In this document: positions 8,110 to 16,102 of the stretch, piece after piece
Layout: each line of letters opens with the position of its first letter
Numbering within the stretch: the first letter of the stretch is position 1
DNA from: Actinospineispora acaciae DSM 45401
GTDB taxonomy: Bacteria; Actinomycetota; Actinomycetes; Mycobacteriales; Pseudonocardiaceae
DNA length: 64,000 nucleotides
Direction: 5' to 3'
NCBI RefSeq assembly: GCF_000620785.1
Contig: NZ_JIAI01000002.1
Coordinates: forward strand, 1,122,177-1,186,176
Made by a program: the position numbers and the translations under genes
The notes under the pieces: model-generated
What the model was told of the DNA's origin: nothing
Databases searched by the model: none
The model's input: the letters and a program-made list of their open reading frames with translations, nothing else

Positions 8110-9668
8110 AACCGCGACGACCGGCGGGTCAGCCGGGTCCAGCCCGCCAGCAGCCCGCGCTGCGGGACGCCGTCCACCGGCTCGGCGGCCGCGCCCTCCT
8201 CGGCGAGCACGTCGTTGGCCGCGAGCACCCCGGACATCGCCGAACGCTCCATCAGCCCCGCGCAGAACGGCAGCTCGACGAAGTCGCCCGCGACCCGCAC
8301 GCCCACCGCGTCGCCGCACACCCTCGGCCGCCGGCCCAACTGCCCGGGCGGGAACGCCGGCGCGCCGCCCCGCAGCCGCTCCACCCGGTGCGGCACCGCC
8401 GCCGCCCGCGTCTCCGGCCACAGCCGGGCCAGCTCGGCGCGCATCCGCGCGGTGGCACGCTCGGCATCCGGCTCGGTGCAGGCGTACGAGTGCAGTTCGA
8501 GCACCGAGCCGCCGGTGCGGGCCGCCCACCGCGCCGACGGCTCCTCCAGGCGGTGGTAGCAGGTCACCGAGTCGAGGGTGTCCTCGCCGGTCACCGCGGA
8601 GAACACCGCCCGCCCCGGCGCCACGTCGCGGTCCAGCCACAGCCGGCTGACCGCGAACGGCTCCGCCAGCCGCAGCGCCTCGACCCGCCGGGCCAGCTCG
8701 GGCGCGGCGGCGCGCAGCCCGTCCGAGCCGGCCAGCAGCCCGCGCAGTCCACCGGGGTCGAGCGCCAGCACCACGTGCCGGGCGGTCAGCGCCGTCCCGC
8801 TGTCCAGCACCACCCGCCACCGCCGCCCCGCCACCGGCTCCACCGCGCGCACCCGCCCGCCCGTGCGCACCTCGGCGCCGCGACCGCCCAGGTAGTCGAT
8901 CAACGGCCGCCAGATGCCGTGCAGGTAGTCCGTGCGCGGCGCATCGAACCCCAGGCCCTCCGGGTTGCCCAGGAAGTAGAAGTGGAACATGGCCACCAGC
9001 TCGGCGGCGGACATCGCGCGCGGATCGCAGAAGAACGACCGGGCGAACGCCTCGAACAGCATCGTCCTGGCCCGCTCGGACAGGCTCAGCCGGTCCAGGA
9101 ACTCCGCGGCGCTGATCCGGTCCAGCGCGGCGGCGGTGCGCGCCGGATGGTAGCCGAGCAGCTCCAGCGCGAGCCCTCGGTTGGCCCCGGTGAGGTCGCG
9201 CACGCCGAGGCTGGGGGAGCGGGCGAACAGCGCGAGCAGGCTCAGCGGCGGCGCGGCCGGCAACCCGGTGAGGTCCTCGTCCGGCCACCGCCCGGCGATC
9301 ACCGGGTACCCCCCGACCGGCCGCAGCACCGCCAGCGACGGATCGGCCCGACGCAGGATCGCCCGCCACGTGTAGTACTGCCGGAAGAACGCGTGGAAAC
9401 CGTGCTCGACGACCTGCTCGGTGCCGTCCGGCAGCCGGTGCGGCCACGCCCCCAGCCGCCCGCCCACGGTGTCCTCGGCCTCCACCACGGTGACCCGCAC
9501 ACCCCGCTCGGCCAGCACCACCGCCGCACTGAACCCGGCAATCCCCCCGCCGACGACCACCGCGTCGACCCCCTCCGGAACCCGGCGCGGGCGGCCTGGC
9601 TGTGCGCGGACCAGCGGCTGGGGTCGCATGCGCCACGGCGCGGCTCGACGCTGCATGCGGCCGATCAT
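8106..9668 (-). CDS. CrtU-like FAD-dependent oxidoreductase
   Basis: The 520-residue product has an FAD/NAD-binding motif near residue 35 (VDAVVVGGGIAGFSAAVVLAE) and TVGGRLGAWPHRL. The stretch GFHAFFRQYYTWRAILRR closely resembles the family of isorenieratene synthase CrtU (carotenoid desaturase/methyltransferase). The C-terminal FAD contact is LPFCAGLMERSAMSGVLAAND. CrtU converts beta-carotene to an aryl carotenoid, but no other carotenoid gene is in the window, so the substrate may differ. The ATG at 9668 lies one base from a perfect 20-bp inverted repeat and has no ribosome site, so the real start could be leaderless or slightly downstream (ATG at residue 14). Confidence 0.65.
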   Translation of the reverse strand: MIGRMQRRAAPWRMRPQPLVRAQPGRPRRVPEGVDAVVVGGGIAGFSAAVVLAERGVRVTVVEAEDTVGGRLGAWPHRLPDGTEQVVEHGFHAFFRQYYTWRAILRRADPSLAVLRPVGGYPVIAGRWPDEDLTGLPAAPPLSLLALFARSPSLGVRDLTGANRGLALELLGYHPARTAAALDRISAAEFLDRLSLSERARTMLFEAFARSFFCDPRAMSAAELVAMFHFYFLGNPEGLGFDAPRTDYLHGIWRPLIDYLGGRGAEVRTGGRVRAVEPVAGRRWRVVLDSGTALTARHVVLALDPGGLRGLLAGSDGLRAAAPELARRVEALRLAEPFAVSRLWLDRDVAPGRAVFSAVTGEDTLDSVTCYHRLEEPSARWAARTGGSVLELHSYACTEPDAERATARMRAELARLWPETRAAAVPHRVERLRGGAPAFPPGQLGRRPRVCGDAVGVRVAGDFVELPFCAGLMERSAMSGVLAANDVLAEEGAAAEPVDGVPQRGLLAGWTRLTRRSSRF

Positions 9669-9669
9669 G

Positions 9670-9715
9670 CCCGTGAGTGGTTAGCGTTGTCATAGCAACG
9701 CTAACCACTCACGGG
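9670..9715. promoter_or_regulatory. Perfect 20-bp inverted repeat with 6-base loop
   Basis: CCCGTGAGTGGTTAGCGTTG (9670-9689) is mirrored exactly at 9696-9715 around the loop TCATAG. It fills the gap between the stop of the 66-aa gene and the start of the CrtU-like gene, both leftward. As RNA it would be a very stable hairpin abutting the ATG at 9668; as DNA it is a large dyad. It has no T-run, so it is not a classical terminator. An attenuator or an operator are the likely roles. Confidence 0.8.
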
Positions 9716-9717
9716 TG

Positions 9718-9918
9718 TCAGCCGCCGCGGCGACGCAGCGGACGGGCCAGGTTGGGCTGCCGGCCGCGCTGCCCGGCGGGCTTGACCGGTCGTGGGTGAC
9801 GCGCCCGAGGGACGCCGCCGGTCGGCTCCGGTTGGCGTGGAGCCGGGACGGCGGTGGGTTCCTGCTCACGGGCGAGGGCGTTGCGCACGGCGTCGCGTAG
9901 TGAATCGGTGTTTCGCAT
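9718..9918 (-). CDS. Small basic hypothetical protein (66 aa)
   Basis: I do not recognise the family. Support for coding is an unusually perfect ribosome site, AAGGAGGT, 5 bases before the ATG at 9918. The N-terminal half (RNTDSLRDAVRNALAREQEP) looks helical; the rest is rich in Pro, Arg and Gly and ends RPLRRRGG. It is cytoplasmic with no signal. It lies upstream of the CrtU-like gene on the same strand with the 20-bp inverted repeat between them, so the two may be co-transcribed with the hairpin as a control point. Confidence 0.6.
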   Translation of the reverse strand: MRNTDSLRDAVRNALAREQEPTAVPAPRQPEPTGGVPRARHPRPVKPAGQRGRQPNLARPLRRRGG

Positions 9919-10075
9919 GGGAGACCTCCTTGGGAGAAGACAGGTGGCGCGGGCGCCCCGCGCCGGACGGACGGGCGGGCTCGCGGATGCTGTCTCAGAG
10001 GTCCATGGCCGTGACGGTAACCGCCGCCGGCGAACCCGAGCGACCGGTTTTCCCGGCGGCGGAGATCATGGACGC

Positions 10076-10825
10076 ATGCGCACGTTCGACGAGTTGGTTG
10101 CCGAGGCGGAGGCCGTCGACGTCTCCGGTTGGGGTTTCGGGTGGTTGGAGGGCCGCGCCACCGAGGAGCGCCCACCGTGGGGGTACGCGCGGTTGCTGGC
10201 CCAGCGGTTGCCGGCGGTCGACTCCGCGCTCGACGTCGAGACCGGCGGCGGTGAGGTGCTCGCCGAGATGCCCACCCTGCCGGCACGGATGTGCGCGACC
10301 GAGAGCTGGGCTCCCAACGCCCGGCACGCCGCCGAGCTGCTCGGGCCGCGCGGGGTCGAGGTCGTGCACACCCGCGAGGGCGAGCCGCTGCCGTTCCCGG
10401 ACCGGTCGTTCCAGCTCGTGGTCAGCCGGCACCCGGTGCGGCCGGACTGGCCGGAGATCGCGCGCGTGCTCGTCGACGGCGGCCACTACCTGGCCCAGCA
10501 CGTCGGCCCCGGCTCCGCGTTCGAGCTGATCGAGTACTTCCTCGGGCCGCTGCCACGACAGCGCGCGGCCCGCGACCCGCGCGACGAGGCGGCCGGGGCG
10601 CGCGCCGCCGGCCTGACCGTCCTGGACGTGCGAACCGCGAGCTGCCGCATGGAGTTCTTCGACATCGGGGCGGTCGTCTACATCCTGCGCAAATGCGTCT
10701 GGTGGGTGCCGGACTTCGGCGTCGAGCGCTACCGGGAGACCCTGCGCCGCCTGGACGCACAGATCCGGTCCGACGGCCCGTTCGTCGCCCACTCGACCAG
10801 GCACCTGTTGGAGGCCCGCCGCTAG
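10076..10825 (+). CDS. SAM-dependent methyltransferase-like protein
   Basis: The 249-residue product resembles the class I methyltransferase fold: ALDVETGGGEVLAEMP replaces the canonical glycine-rich motif I, then CATESWAPNARHAAELLGPRG, PFPDRSFQLVVSRHP and a post-core strand ILVDGGHYLAQHVGPGS-like segment. The start ATG at 10076 has GGAG upstream. Related actinobacterial proteins are annotated as class I methyltransferases, but the poor motif I (DVETGGGE) leaves activity uncertain. Its stop shares CTAG with the converging S51 peptidase gene. Confidence 0.72.
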   Translation: MRTFDELVAEAEAVDVSGWGFGWLEGRATEERPPWGYARLLAQRLPAVDSALDVETGGGEVLAEMPTLPARMCATESWAPNARHAAELLGPRGVEVVHTREGEPLPFPDRSFQLVVSRHPVRPDWPEIARVLVDGGHYLAQHVGPGSAFELIEYFLGPLPRQRAARDPRDEAAGARAAGLTVLDVRTASCRMEFFDIGAVVYILRKCVWWVPDFGVERYRETLRRLDAQIRSDGPFVAHSTRHLLEARR

Positions 10826-11517
10826 ATGAGCAGGCGCGCGGGCATCTCGGTCTCGCGCACGACGCCGTCGGCGGCCGGCGCGACGGAGTACAGGTGCGCT
10901 CCCGGTCGCCGGGCCACGGACTCGGCGAGCACCCCGTCCCGGAACAGCGCCGCCGCGCCGTCGTCCAGCGCCCACCCTGCCGGCAGCGCGCCGGACGCCA
11001 CCGCCCGCCGGTACTCCGGCCGGCGCCCCGGCTCGCTGTCGTAGTGCGGGCAGGCGCTGCCGGTGAGCAGCCCCAACCCGTCGTGCAGCACCCGCAGCGG
11101 CCCGAACGAGTCGGTGACCCCGGCGCCGAACCAGCAGAGCATCCCGGCGCTGATCCCGCACAGCAGCACGCCCGCGCGGTAGGCCTCCACCAGCAGCCGG
11201 TCCACGCCGTGCACCCGCCAGACGGCGAGCATGTTCGCGGTGTTCCCGCCGCCGACGTAGATCACGTCCTGGTCCAGCACGGCGGCGCGCACGTCCTCGC
11301 GGTCGCGCTGGAACAGCCGCAGCACCGAGGTGCGGCAGCGGCCGTCCAGCGCGTCGTGGAAGCGCTCCACGTACTCCGTCGAGTCGCCGCTCGCGGTGGG
11401 CAGGAAGCACACCCTGGCCCGCCGCCCGCCGGCCAGGCTCAGCAGGTAGTCGTCCAACAGCCCGTCGGTGTCCAGGGAGAACCCGCCGCCGAGCAGCACG
11501 ACACGGGACGCCGCCAC
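10822..11517 (-). CDS. Peptidase E-like / type 1 glutamine amidotransferase-like protein (S51)
   Basis: The 231-residue product begins VVLLGGGFSLDTDG and has PTASGDSTEYVERF, VIYVGGGNTANMLAVW and the nucleophile turn LLCGISAGMLCWF, with Ser in GISAGM. These are the landmarks of peptidase family S51 (dipeptidase E and cyanophycinase relatives). A downstream His is in CPHYDSEPGRR. It probably cleaves small peptides in the cytoplasm. The stop overlaps that of the methyltransferase by four bases (CTAG at 10822). It is divergent from the dehydratase gene at 11633. Confidence 0.82.
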   Translation of the reverse strand: MAASRVVLLGGGFSLDTDGLLDDYLLSLAGGRRARVCFLPTASGDSTEYVERFHDALDGRCRTSVLRLFQRDREDVRAAVLDQDVIYVGGGNTANMLAVWRVHGVDRLLVEAYRAGVLLCGISAGMLCWFGAGVTDSFGPLRVLHDGLGLLTGSACPHYDSEPGRRPEYRRAVASGALPAGWALDDGAAALFRDGVLAESVARRPGAHLYSVAPAADGVVRETEMPARLLI

Positions 11518-11632
11518 CTCACGAGTGTGCCGCGAAGATCAACAGTTGTCGACGCGGGCCATCCGATCCGGGGTGTCGGGCCGATGGGCTACCGTCGGCG
11601 GTTGTGCTGGCGATGATCCGGGCGGGAGCGCG

Positions 11633-12514
11633 ATGAGCGGCCTCGCCGAGTACCTGCGTGACTGGTCGCCGAGGCCGGTCGAGCGCTCCGACCGGGTGAC
11701 GAGCTGGGCGGTGGACGCGTTCGCCGCGCTGCTCGACCAGCCGAGCCCGCTGGCCGGGGGGCGCGCCGAGCTGCCCCCGCTGTGGCACTGGTTCGGCTTC
11801 CTGGACCACCCTGCGCAGTCCGAGCTGGGCGCGGACGGCCACCCGGCGGACGGCCGGTTCCTGCCGCCCATCCCGCACCGGCGGCGGATGTTCGCCGGCG
11901 GACGGTGGTACCAGCGCCGGCCGCTGCCGGTGGAGCGGCCGGTGAGCTGCCGCTCGGCGGTCGCGTCGGTCGAGGTGAAGACCGGCCGCAGCGGCGAGAT
12001 GGCCTTCGTGACCGTGCGCAACGAGTTCGTCGTGGATGGAGCCGACGGCGAGCCCTCGGTCACCGAGGAGCAGGACATCGTCTACCGCAGCCAGCCCGAC
12101 CCGCCGCCCGGCGCCGCCCCGGCCAGCCGCGCGCCGGCGGCCCCGGCCGGAACCGAGCAACAGCAACCGCCCGAGCACGAGCTGGAGCTGACCCCCGACC
12201 CTGCGCTGCTGTTCCGGTTCAGCGCGCTGACCTACAACGGCCACCGGATCCACTACGACCAGCCCTACGTCACCGGCGTCGAGGGCTACCCCGGGCTGGT
12301 CGTGCACGGCCCGCTGTTGGCCCTGCTCGCGCTCGAGCTGCCCCGCCGCCACCGTCCCGACCGCCGGGTCACCGAGTTCCGCTACCGGCTGCGCCGCCCG
12401 GCCTTCGCCGGCCAGACCCTGCGCGCCCGGTCGGTCGGGGACGAGCTCGAAGTCGGCGTACCCGGAGCGCCGGCGTCGCTGACCGCCTCGGTACGCCTGA
12501 CGGAGGAAGGCTGA
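11633..12514 (+). CDS. FAS1-like dehydratase / mesaconyl-C4-CoA hydratase family
   Basis: The ATG at 11633 has GGGAG 4 bases upstream. The 293-residue product has LPPLWHWFGFLDHPAQSELG near the N-terminus, FLPPIPHRRRMFAGG, ASVEVKTGRSGEMAFVTVR, then a Pro/Ala-rich hinge and a C-terminal hotdog half with FRFSALTYNGHRIHYDQPYV and GLVVHGPLLALL. That is the double-hotdog plan of mesaconyl-C4-CoA hydratase and related FAS1-type dehydratases, which hydrate or dehydrate acyl-CoAs. It ends two bases before the exonuclease III gene and is probably co-transcribed with it, though the functions look unrelated. Confidence 0.82.
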   Translation: MSGLAEYLRDWSPRPVERSDRVTSWAVDAFAALLDQPSPLAGGRAELPPLWHWFGFLDHPAQSELGADGHPADGRFLPPIPHRRRMFAGGRWYQRRPLPVERPVSCRSAVASVEVKTGRSGEMAFVTVRNEFVVDGADGEPSVTEEQDIVYRSQPDPPPGAAPASRAPAAPAGTEQQQPPEHELELTPDPALLFRFSALTYNGHRIHYDQPYVTGVEGYPGLVVHGPLLALLALELPRRHRPDRRVTEFRYRLRRPAFAGQTLRARSVGDELEVGVPGAPASLTASVRLTEEG

Positions 12515-12515
12515 C

Positions 12516-13364
12516 GTGCGCATCGCCACCTGGAACGTCAACTCGGTGCGCACCCGGCTGCCCCGGTTGCTGCCCTGGCTGGACAAGCGCAGCCCCGACG
12601 TGGTGTGCCTGCAGGAGACCAAGCTGTCCAACGACTCGTTCGACGAGCTGCTCGCCGCCGACCTCGCCGTCCGCGGCTACCAGGTCGCGCACCACGGCGA
12701 GGGCCGCTGGAACGGCGTGGCGCTGGCCTCCCGGGTCGGCCTGGAGGACGTGGTGCGCGGCCTGCCCGGCGAGCCCGGGTTCCCGGAGCCGGAGGCGCGC
12801 GCGGTCAGCGCGAATTGCGCCGGGCTGCGGGTCACCTCGGTCTACGTGCCCAACGGCCGCACCCCCGACGACCCGCACTACGAGTACAAGCTGGCCTGGC
12901 TGGCCGCGCTCAAGGACGCCGTGGCCGCCGACACCGACCGCGCGGTCGTCTGCGGCGACATGAACATCGCGCCCACCGACGCCGACGTCTGGGACCCCGC
13001 GCAGTTCGTCGGGGCCACCCACGTCACCCCGGCCGAGCGAGCCGCCCTGGCCGAGCTGGTCGCGCTCGGCATGCACGACGTGGTCCGGGACAGGTGGCCG
13101 GACCAGCGGGTGTTCTCCTACTGGGACTATCGCGCCGGCCGGTTCCACCAGGACCTCGGCATGCGCATCGACCTGGTGCTCGCCGCCGCCCCGGTGGCCG
13201 GGCGGGTGGCGGCGGCCTGGGTGGACCGGGAGGCCCGCAAGGGCAGCGGCCCCAGCGACCACGCCCCGGTGATCGTCGATCTCGACGACGCCCCGGACGG
13301 CGACATCGGCCCGGTGGTCCCACCGCCGTCGAACCCGGCCGGGATCCCCCGAAGGCGCCGGTAG
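12516..13364 (+). CDS. xth: Exodeoxyribonuclease III
   Basis: The 282-residue product is an EEP-fold nuclease of exonuclease III length. It carries RIATWNVNSVRTRLPRLL, VVCLQETKLS (metal-binding Glu), VYVPNGR with the catalytic Tyr, VVCGDMNIAPTD (Asp/Asn), a loop FSYWDYRAGRFHQDLGMRID, and the terminal SDHAPVIVDL (Asp-His). It acts on abasic sites and 3' ends in base excision repair. The start is GTG 12516 with GGAGGAAGG inside the end of the preceding gene. The final 25 residues are a Pro/Arg tail not needed for the fold. Confidence 0.93.
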   Translation: MRIATWNVNSVRTRLPRLLPWLDKRSPDVVCLQETKLSNDSFDELLAADLAVRGYQVAHHGEGRWNGVALASRVGLEDVVRGLPGEPGFPEPEARAVSANCAGLRVTSVYVPNGRTPDDPHYEYKLAWLAALKDAVAADTDRAVVCGDMNIAPTDADVWDPAQFVGATHVTPAERAALAELVALGMHDVVRDRWPDQRVFSYWDYRAGRFHQDLGMRIDLVLAAAPVAGRVAAAWVDREARKGSGPSDHAPVIVDLDDAPDGDIGPVVPPPSNPAGIPRRRR

Positions 13365-13436
13365 CCCCGCGACCGGTGATCATGACGGCCGGCGGGGACA
13401 TGTGACCTACCAACGAGTAGCCTCCGGCGAATAGTT

Positions 13437-13453
13437 GCTATGCTCCGCGTCAC
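13437..13453 (+). promoter_or_regulatory. Candidate promoter element of mceG
   Basis: GCTATGCTCCGCGTCAC matches the element upstream of SGNH copies 2 and 3, with TATGCT as -10-like hexamer at 13439-13444. It lies 70 bases before the GTG of the ATPase gene. Confidence 0.4.
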
Positions 13454-13522
13454 AGGCCCTGGCCATGGCGCCCATCCGGGCGACCGGCGCGCGCCGACGC
13501 GCGTCACAGGAGGAGGACTCAG

Positions 13523-14575
13523 GTGAGTGCTGGAGTTGAGGTTCGAGTTGAGGGTCTGTCCAAGTCGTTTGGGCGATCGGTCATCTGGTCCGACGTCACG
13601 CTGACGTTGCCGCCCGGCGAGGTCTCCGTCCTGCTCGGGCCCTCGGGCACCGGCAAGTCGGTGTTCCTGAAGAGCCTGATCGGGCTGCTCAAGCCGGAGA
13701 AGGGCTCGATCTTCATCCACGACACCGACCTGGTGCGCTGCAACGAGCACCGGCTCTACGAGATCCGCAAGCTGTTCGGCGTGCTGTTCCAGGACGGCGC
13801 CCTGTTCGGCTCGATGAACCTGTACGACAACATCGCGTTCCCGCTGCGCGAGCACACCAAGAAGCCCGAGGCCGAGATCCGCGACATCGTCATGGAGAAG
13901 ATGACGATGGTCGGCCTGGCCGGCGACGAGGGCAAGCTGCCCGGCGAGATCTCCGGCGGCATGCGCAAGCGGGCCGGGCTGGCCCGCGCACTGGTGCTGG
14001 ACCCGGAGATCATCCTGTTCGACGAGCCGGACTCCGGGCTGGACCCGGTGCGCACCGCGTACCTGAACCAGCTCATCGTGGACCTGAACGCGCAGACCGA
14101 CTCGACGTTCCTGATCGTCACCCACGACATCAACACCGCGCAGACGCTGCCGGACAACATCGGCCTGCTCTACCGCCGCCACCTGGCCATGTTCGGCCCG
14201 CGCGAGGTGCTGCTGACCTCGGAGGAGCCGGTGGTCGCGCAGTTCCTCAACGGCCGCCGCCAGGGCCCGATCGGCATGTCCGAGGAGAAGGACAGCGAGC
14301 AGGCCCAGCGGGAGATGGCCGAGATGGACGGCGAGCTGGCCGGCCTCCCACCGCTCAAGCCGCAGCTCGACCCGAGCCCCGGCGTGGGCGAGCGCAAGGC
14401 CGTCGCCCGCCGCATGCAGCGCGTGATGGACATGATGCACACCCTGCCCCCGGCCGCCCAGCACGCCATCCAGGCCGGCATGAGCCGCCAGGGCTTCCCG
14501 GCGGCACCGGGCGGCCAGAGCCGGCACGGGCTGCGCGCCGACGACACCCCGACCCAGCAGTTCCCCGGCCGCTGA
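13523..14575 (+). CDS. mceG: Mce-type lipid importer ATPase
   Basis: The 350-residue ABC ATPase has Walker A LLGPSGTGKSVFLKSLIG, the Q-loop in GVLFQDGALFGSMNLYDN, signature ISGGMRKRAGLARAL, Walker B IILFDEPDSGLDPVRT and the H-loop VTHDINTA. GMRKRAGLARAL and DEPDSGLDP are characteristic of the Mkl/MceG/MlaF branch, which powers Mce lipid and sterol importers. About 100 extra C-terminal residues after VVAQFLNGR are also typical of actinobacterial MceG. AGGAGG precedes the GTG start. As in mycobacteria it stands alone, with no yrbE or mce genes nearby, so it would serve permeases encoded elsewhere. Confidence 0.9.
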   Translation: MSAGVEVRVEGLSKSFGRSVIWSDVTLTLPPGEVSVLLGPSGTGKSVFLKSLIGLLKPEKGSIFIHDTDLVRCNEHRLYEIRKLFGVLFQDGALFGSMNLYDNIAFPLREHTKKPEAEIRDIVMEKMTMVGLAGDEGKLPGEISGGMRKRAGLARALVLDPEIILFDEPDSGLDPVRTAYLNQLIVDLNAQTDSTFLIVTHDINTAQTLPDNIGLLYRRHLAMFGPREVLLTSEEPVVAQFLNGRRQGPIGMSEEKDSEQAQREMAEMDGELAGLPPLKPQLDPSPGVGERKAVARRMQRVMDMMHTLPPAAQHAIQAGMSRQGFPAAPGGQSRHGLRADDTPTQQFPGR

Positions 14576-14626
14576 CCCTGGGAGATCCGGCCCCGGGGAC
14601 GAGGCGACCTGGGCCGATGATCGTGT

Positions 14627-15840
14627 TCAGGGCGTGGTCGGGTCCGCTTCGCCCGCGTGGTTGCGTGTCGTCCGGCCGAGCCAGAACGGCACGGAGACCA
14701 GTAGCTCGAGGGTCACTCCGCCGGCGGCCCAGAGGAAGACGGCGGAGATGTTCTGTGCGGGGCCGGCGGCGTCGTCGGTGAAGGGGATGAGCAGGAGAGC
14801 GACGCCGATCGAGCCGCCGGCGACGAGTTGGCTCTGCAGGAGCCCGGCGGTGATGCCGGCGTCTCGTGGTGGCGTGGTGGCCATGACGATCAGGTTGAAC
14901 GGCACGATGGCCAGCCCGATGCCGAGCCCGAGCAGGATGATCTGCGGTAGCACGCCGGAGGCGTAGTCGCCGGTGGCGTCCAGCCGACTCAGCCAGCCGA
15001 AGGCGGCGAGCATCAGCAGCAGCCCGAGCAGCGCGCGAGCCTTCAGGCCGAGTCTGCCGAGGTGCGTGGCCAGCACCTGCGTGGTGACCAGGATCGCGAG
15101 CCCGAAGGGCAGGATTCCCAGCCCGGCTTGCAGCGGGTTGAACCCGAGCACGGCCTGCATGTACTGGTTGAGGTAGACGACGAATGCGGTGAGCGCGGCG
15201 GCCGAGAGCGCCAGGTTGACGAAGCCGATGATCCGGTCCCGGTTGGCGAAGACTCGGGCGGGTAGCAACGGCTCGGGCGCCCGCGAGTCCACCGCGAGCA
15301 GCGCGGCGAACAGCGCCACGAAGGCCAGCAGCGCGACGATCGTCGCGGCGTCGGCCCAGCCTCGGTCGGCCGCCCGGGACAGGCCGTAGATCAGGGCGGC
15401 CAGCGAGGTGGTGACCAGCACGGTGCTGGGCAGCCCGAGCGCGTGGCGTTTCGCCCGCTCGGCGCGAAGGCCGAGCACGCGCAGCGCGAGCAGTGCGATG
15501 GCCAGCGCGAGCGGCGCGTTGACCAGCAGGCTCCAGCGCCAGTCGCCGGCCCACGTCAGCGCCCCGCCGAGCACCATTCCCGCGGCCGCGCCAAGGCCGG
15601 TGACCGTGGAGTACAGGCCGAACGCCCGCTGCCGGCGCTCGCCCTCGAACAGGGCGTTGAGCAGCGCGAGCCCGGTCGGACCTGACGCCGCGGCACCCGC
15701 CCCCATCAGCAGCCGCCCGACGAGTAGCACCTCGAAGTTCGGGGCCAACCCCGCGACCAGCGCGGATATCCCGACCAGGCCGGTGCCCGCGAGGAACACC
15801 CGGCGGTGGCCGAGCAGGTCGCCGAGCCGGCCGCAGGGCA
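14627..15840 (-). pseudogene. DHA2/EmrB-type MFS transporter, N-terminus deleted
   Basis: The frame encodes most of a drug:H+ antiporter. GRLGDLLGHRRVFLAG is the loop 2-3 signature, and GPTGLALLNALFEGERRQRAFGLYS and WRWSLLVNAPLALAI lie in the following helices. The C-terminal helices are intact to the stop. Family members carry about 60 more residues (helices 1-2) before the loop signature; here similarity stops abruptly at about 15840. The frame upstream of that point is simply the antisense of a TetR fragment. The 14-helix protein has therefore lost its start, its first helices and its promoter. Confidence 0.75.
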
Positions 15841-15846
15841 CCCTGC
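15833..15846. other. Deletion junction with short palindrome
   Basis: GCAGGG-CA-CCCTGC spans the exact point where the MFS remnant (leftward) and the TetR remnant (rightward) meet head to head. A deletion removing the 5' ends of both divergent genes and their shared promoter explains the structure. Confidence 0.5.
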
Positions 15847-16082
15847 CCGAGGACCTCTGCGCCAACCTGCGCGGCTGCGGCGAGCGTCTCCTCGACCGGG
15901 CGCGGGTCGTCGCCGGCGGGGTCCGCGCCGATCTCACCACCGACGAGCTGTTCGACCTGATCAGCGCCGCCGCCTGGGTCCGGGAGAACTCGCCACCCGG
16001 CAAGGACGCCTCACCTCGACTGCTGGAGCTGATGCGCGACGGCTTCATGGAGCCGGCTCCGCGCGGCGACCGGCCAGGCTGA
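15840..16082 (+). pseudogene. TetR-family regulator, C-terminal fragment only
   Basis: About 80 residues remain (LCANLRGCGERLLDRARVVAGG, then VRADLTTDELFDLISAAAWV and RENSPPGKDASPRLLELMRDGF), a ligand-binding-domain ending typical of TetR repressors that neighbour MFS pumps. The DNA-binding HTH half is absent and no start codon fits. The fragment faces away from the MFS remnant, as a tetR/efflux pair normally would. Confidence 0.7.
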
Positions 16083-16102
16083 CCGAGCCGACCGTCGTTG
16101 AT

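Noticed and set aside
6268..9708. A 1146-codon open frame on the minus strand across the SGNH and CrtU-like genes
   Set aside because: It is the antisense shadow of three clear SGNH genes; high GC suppresses stop codons on the opposite strand. The product has no family pattern.
9718..9918. RPLRRRGG end of the small basic protein as a ubiquitin- or Pup-like tail
   Set aside because: Only a superficial match; no beta-grasp sequence, no conjugation or protease genes nearby, and Pup ends differently.
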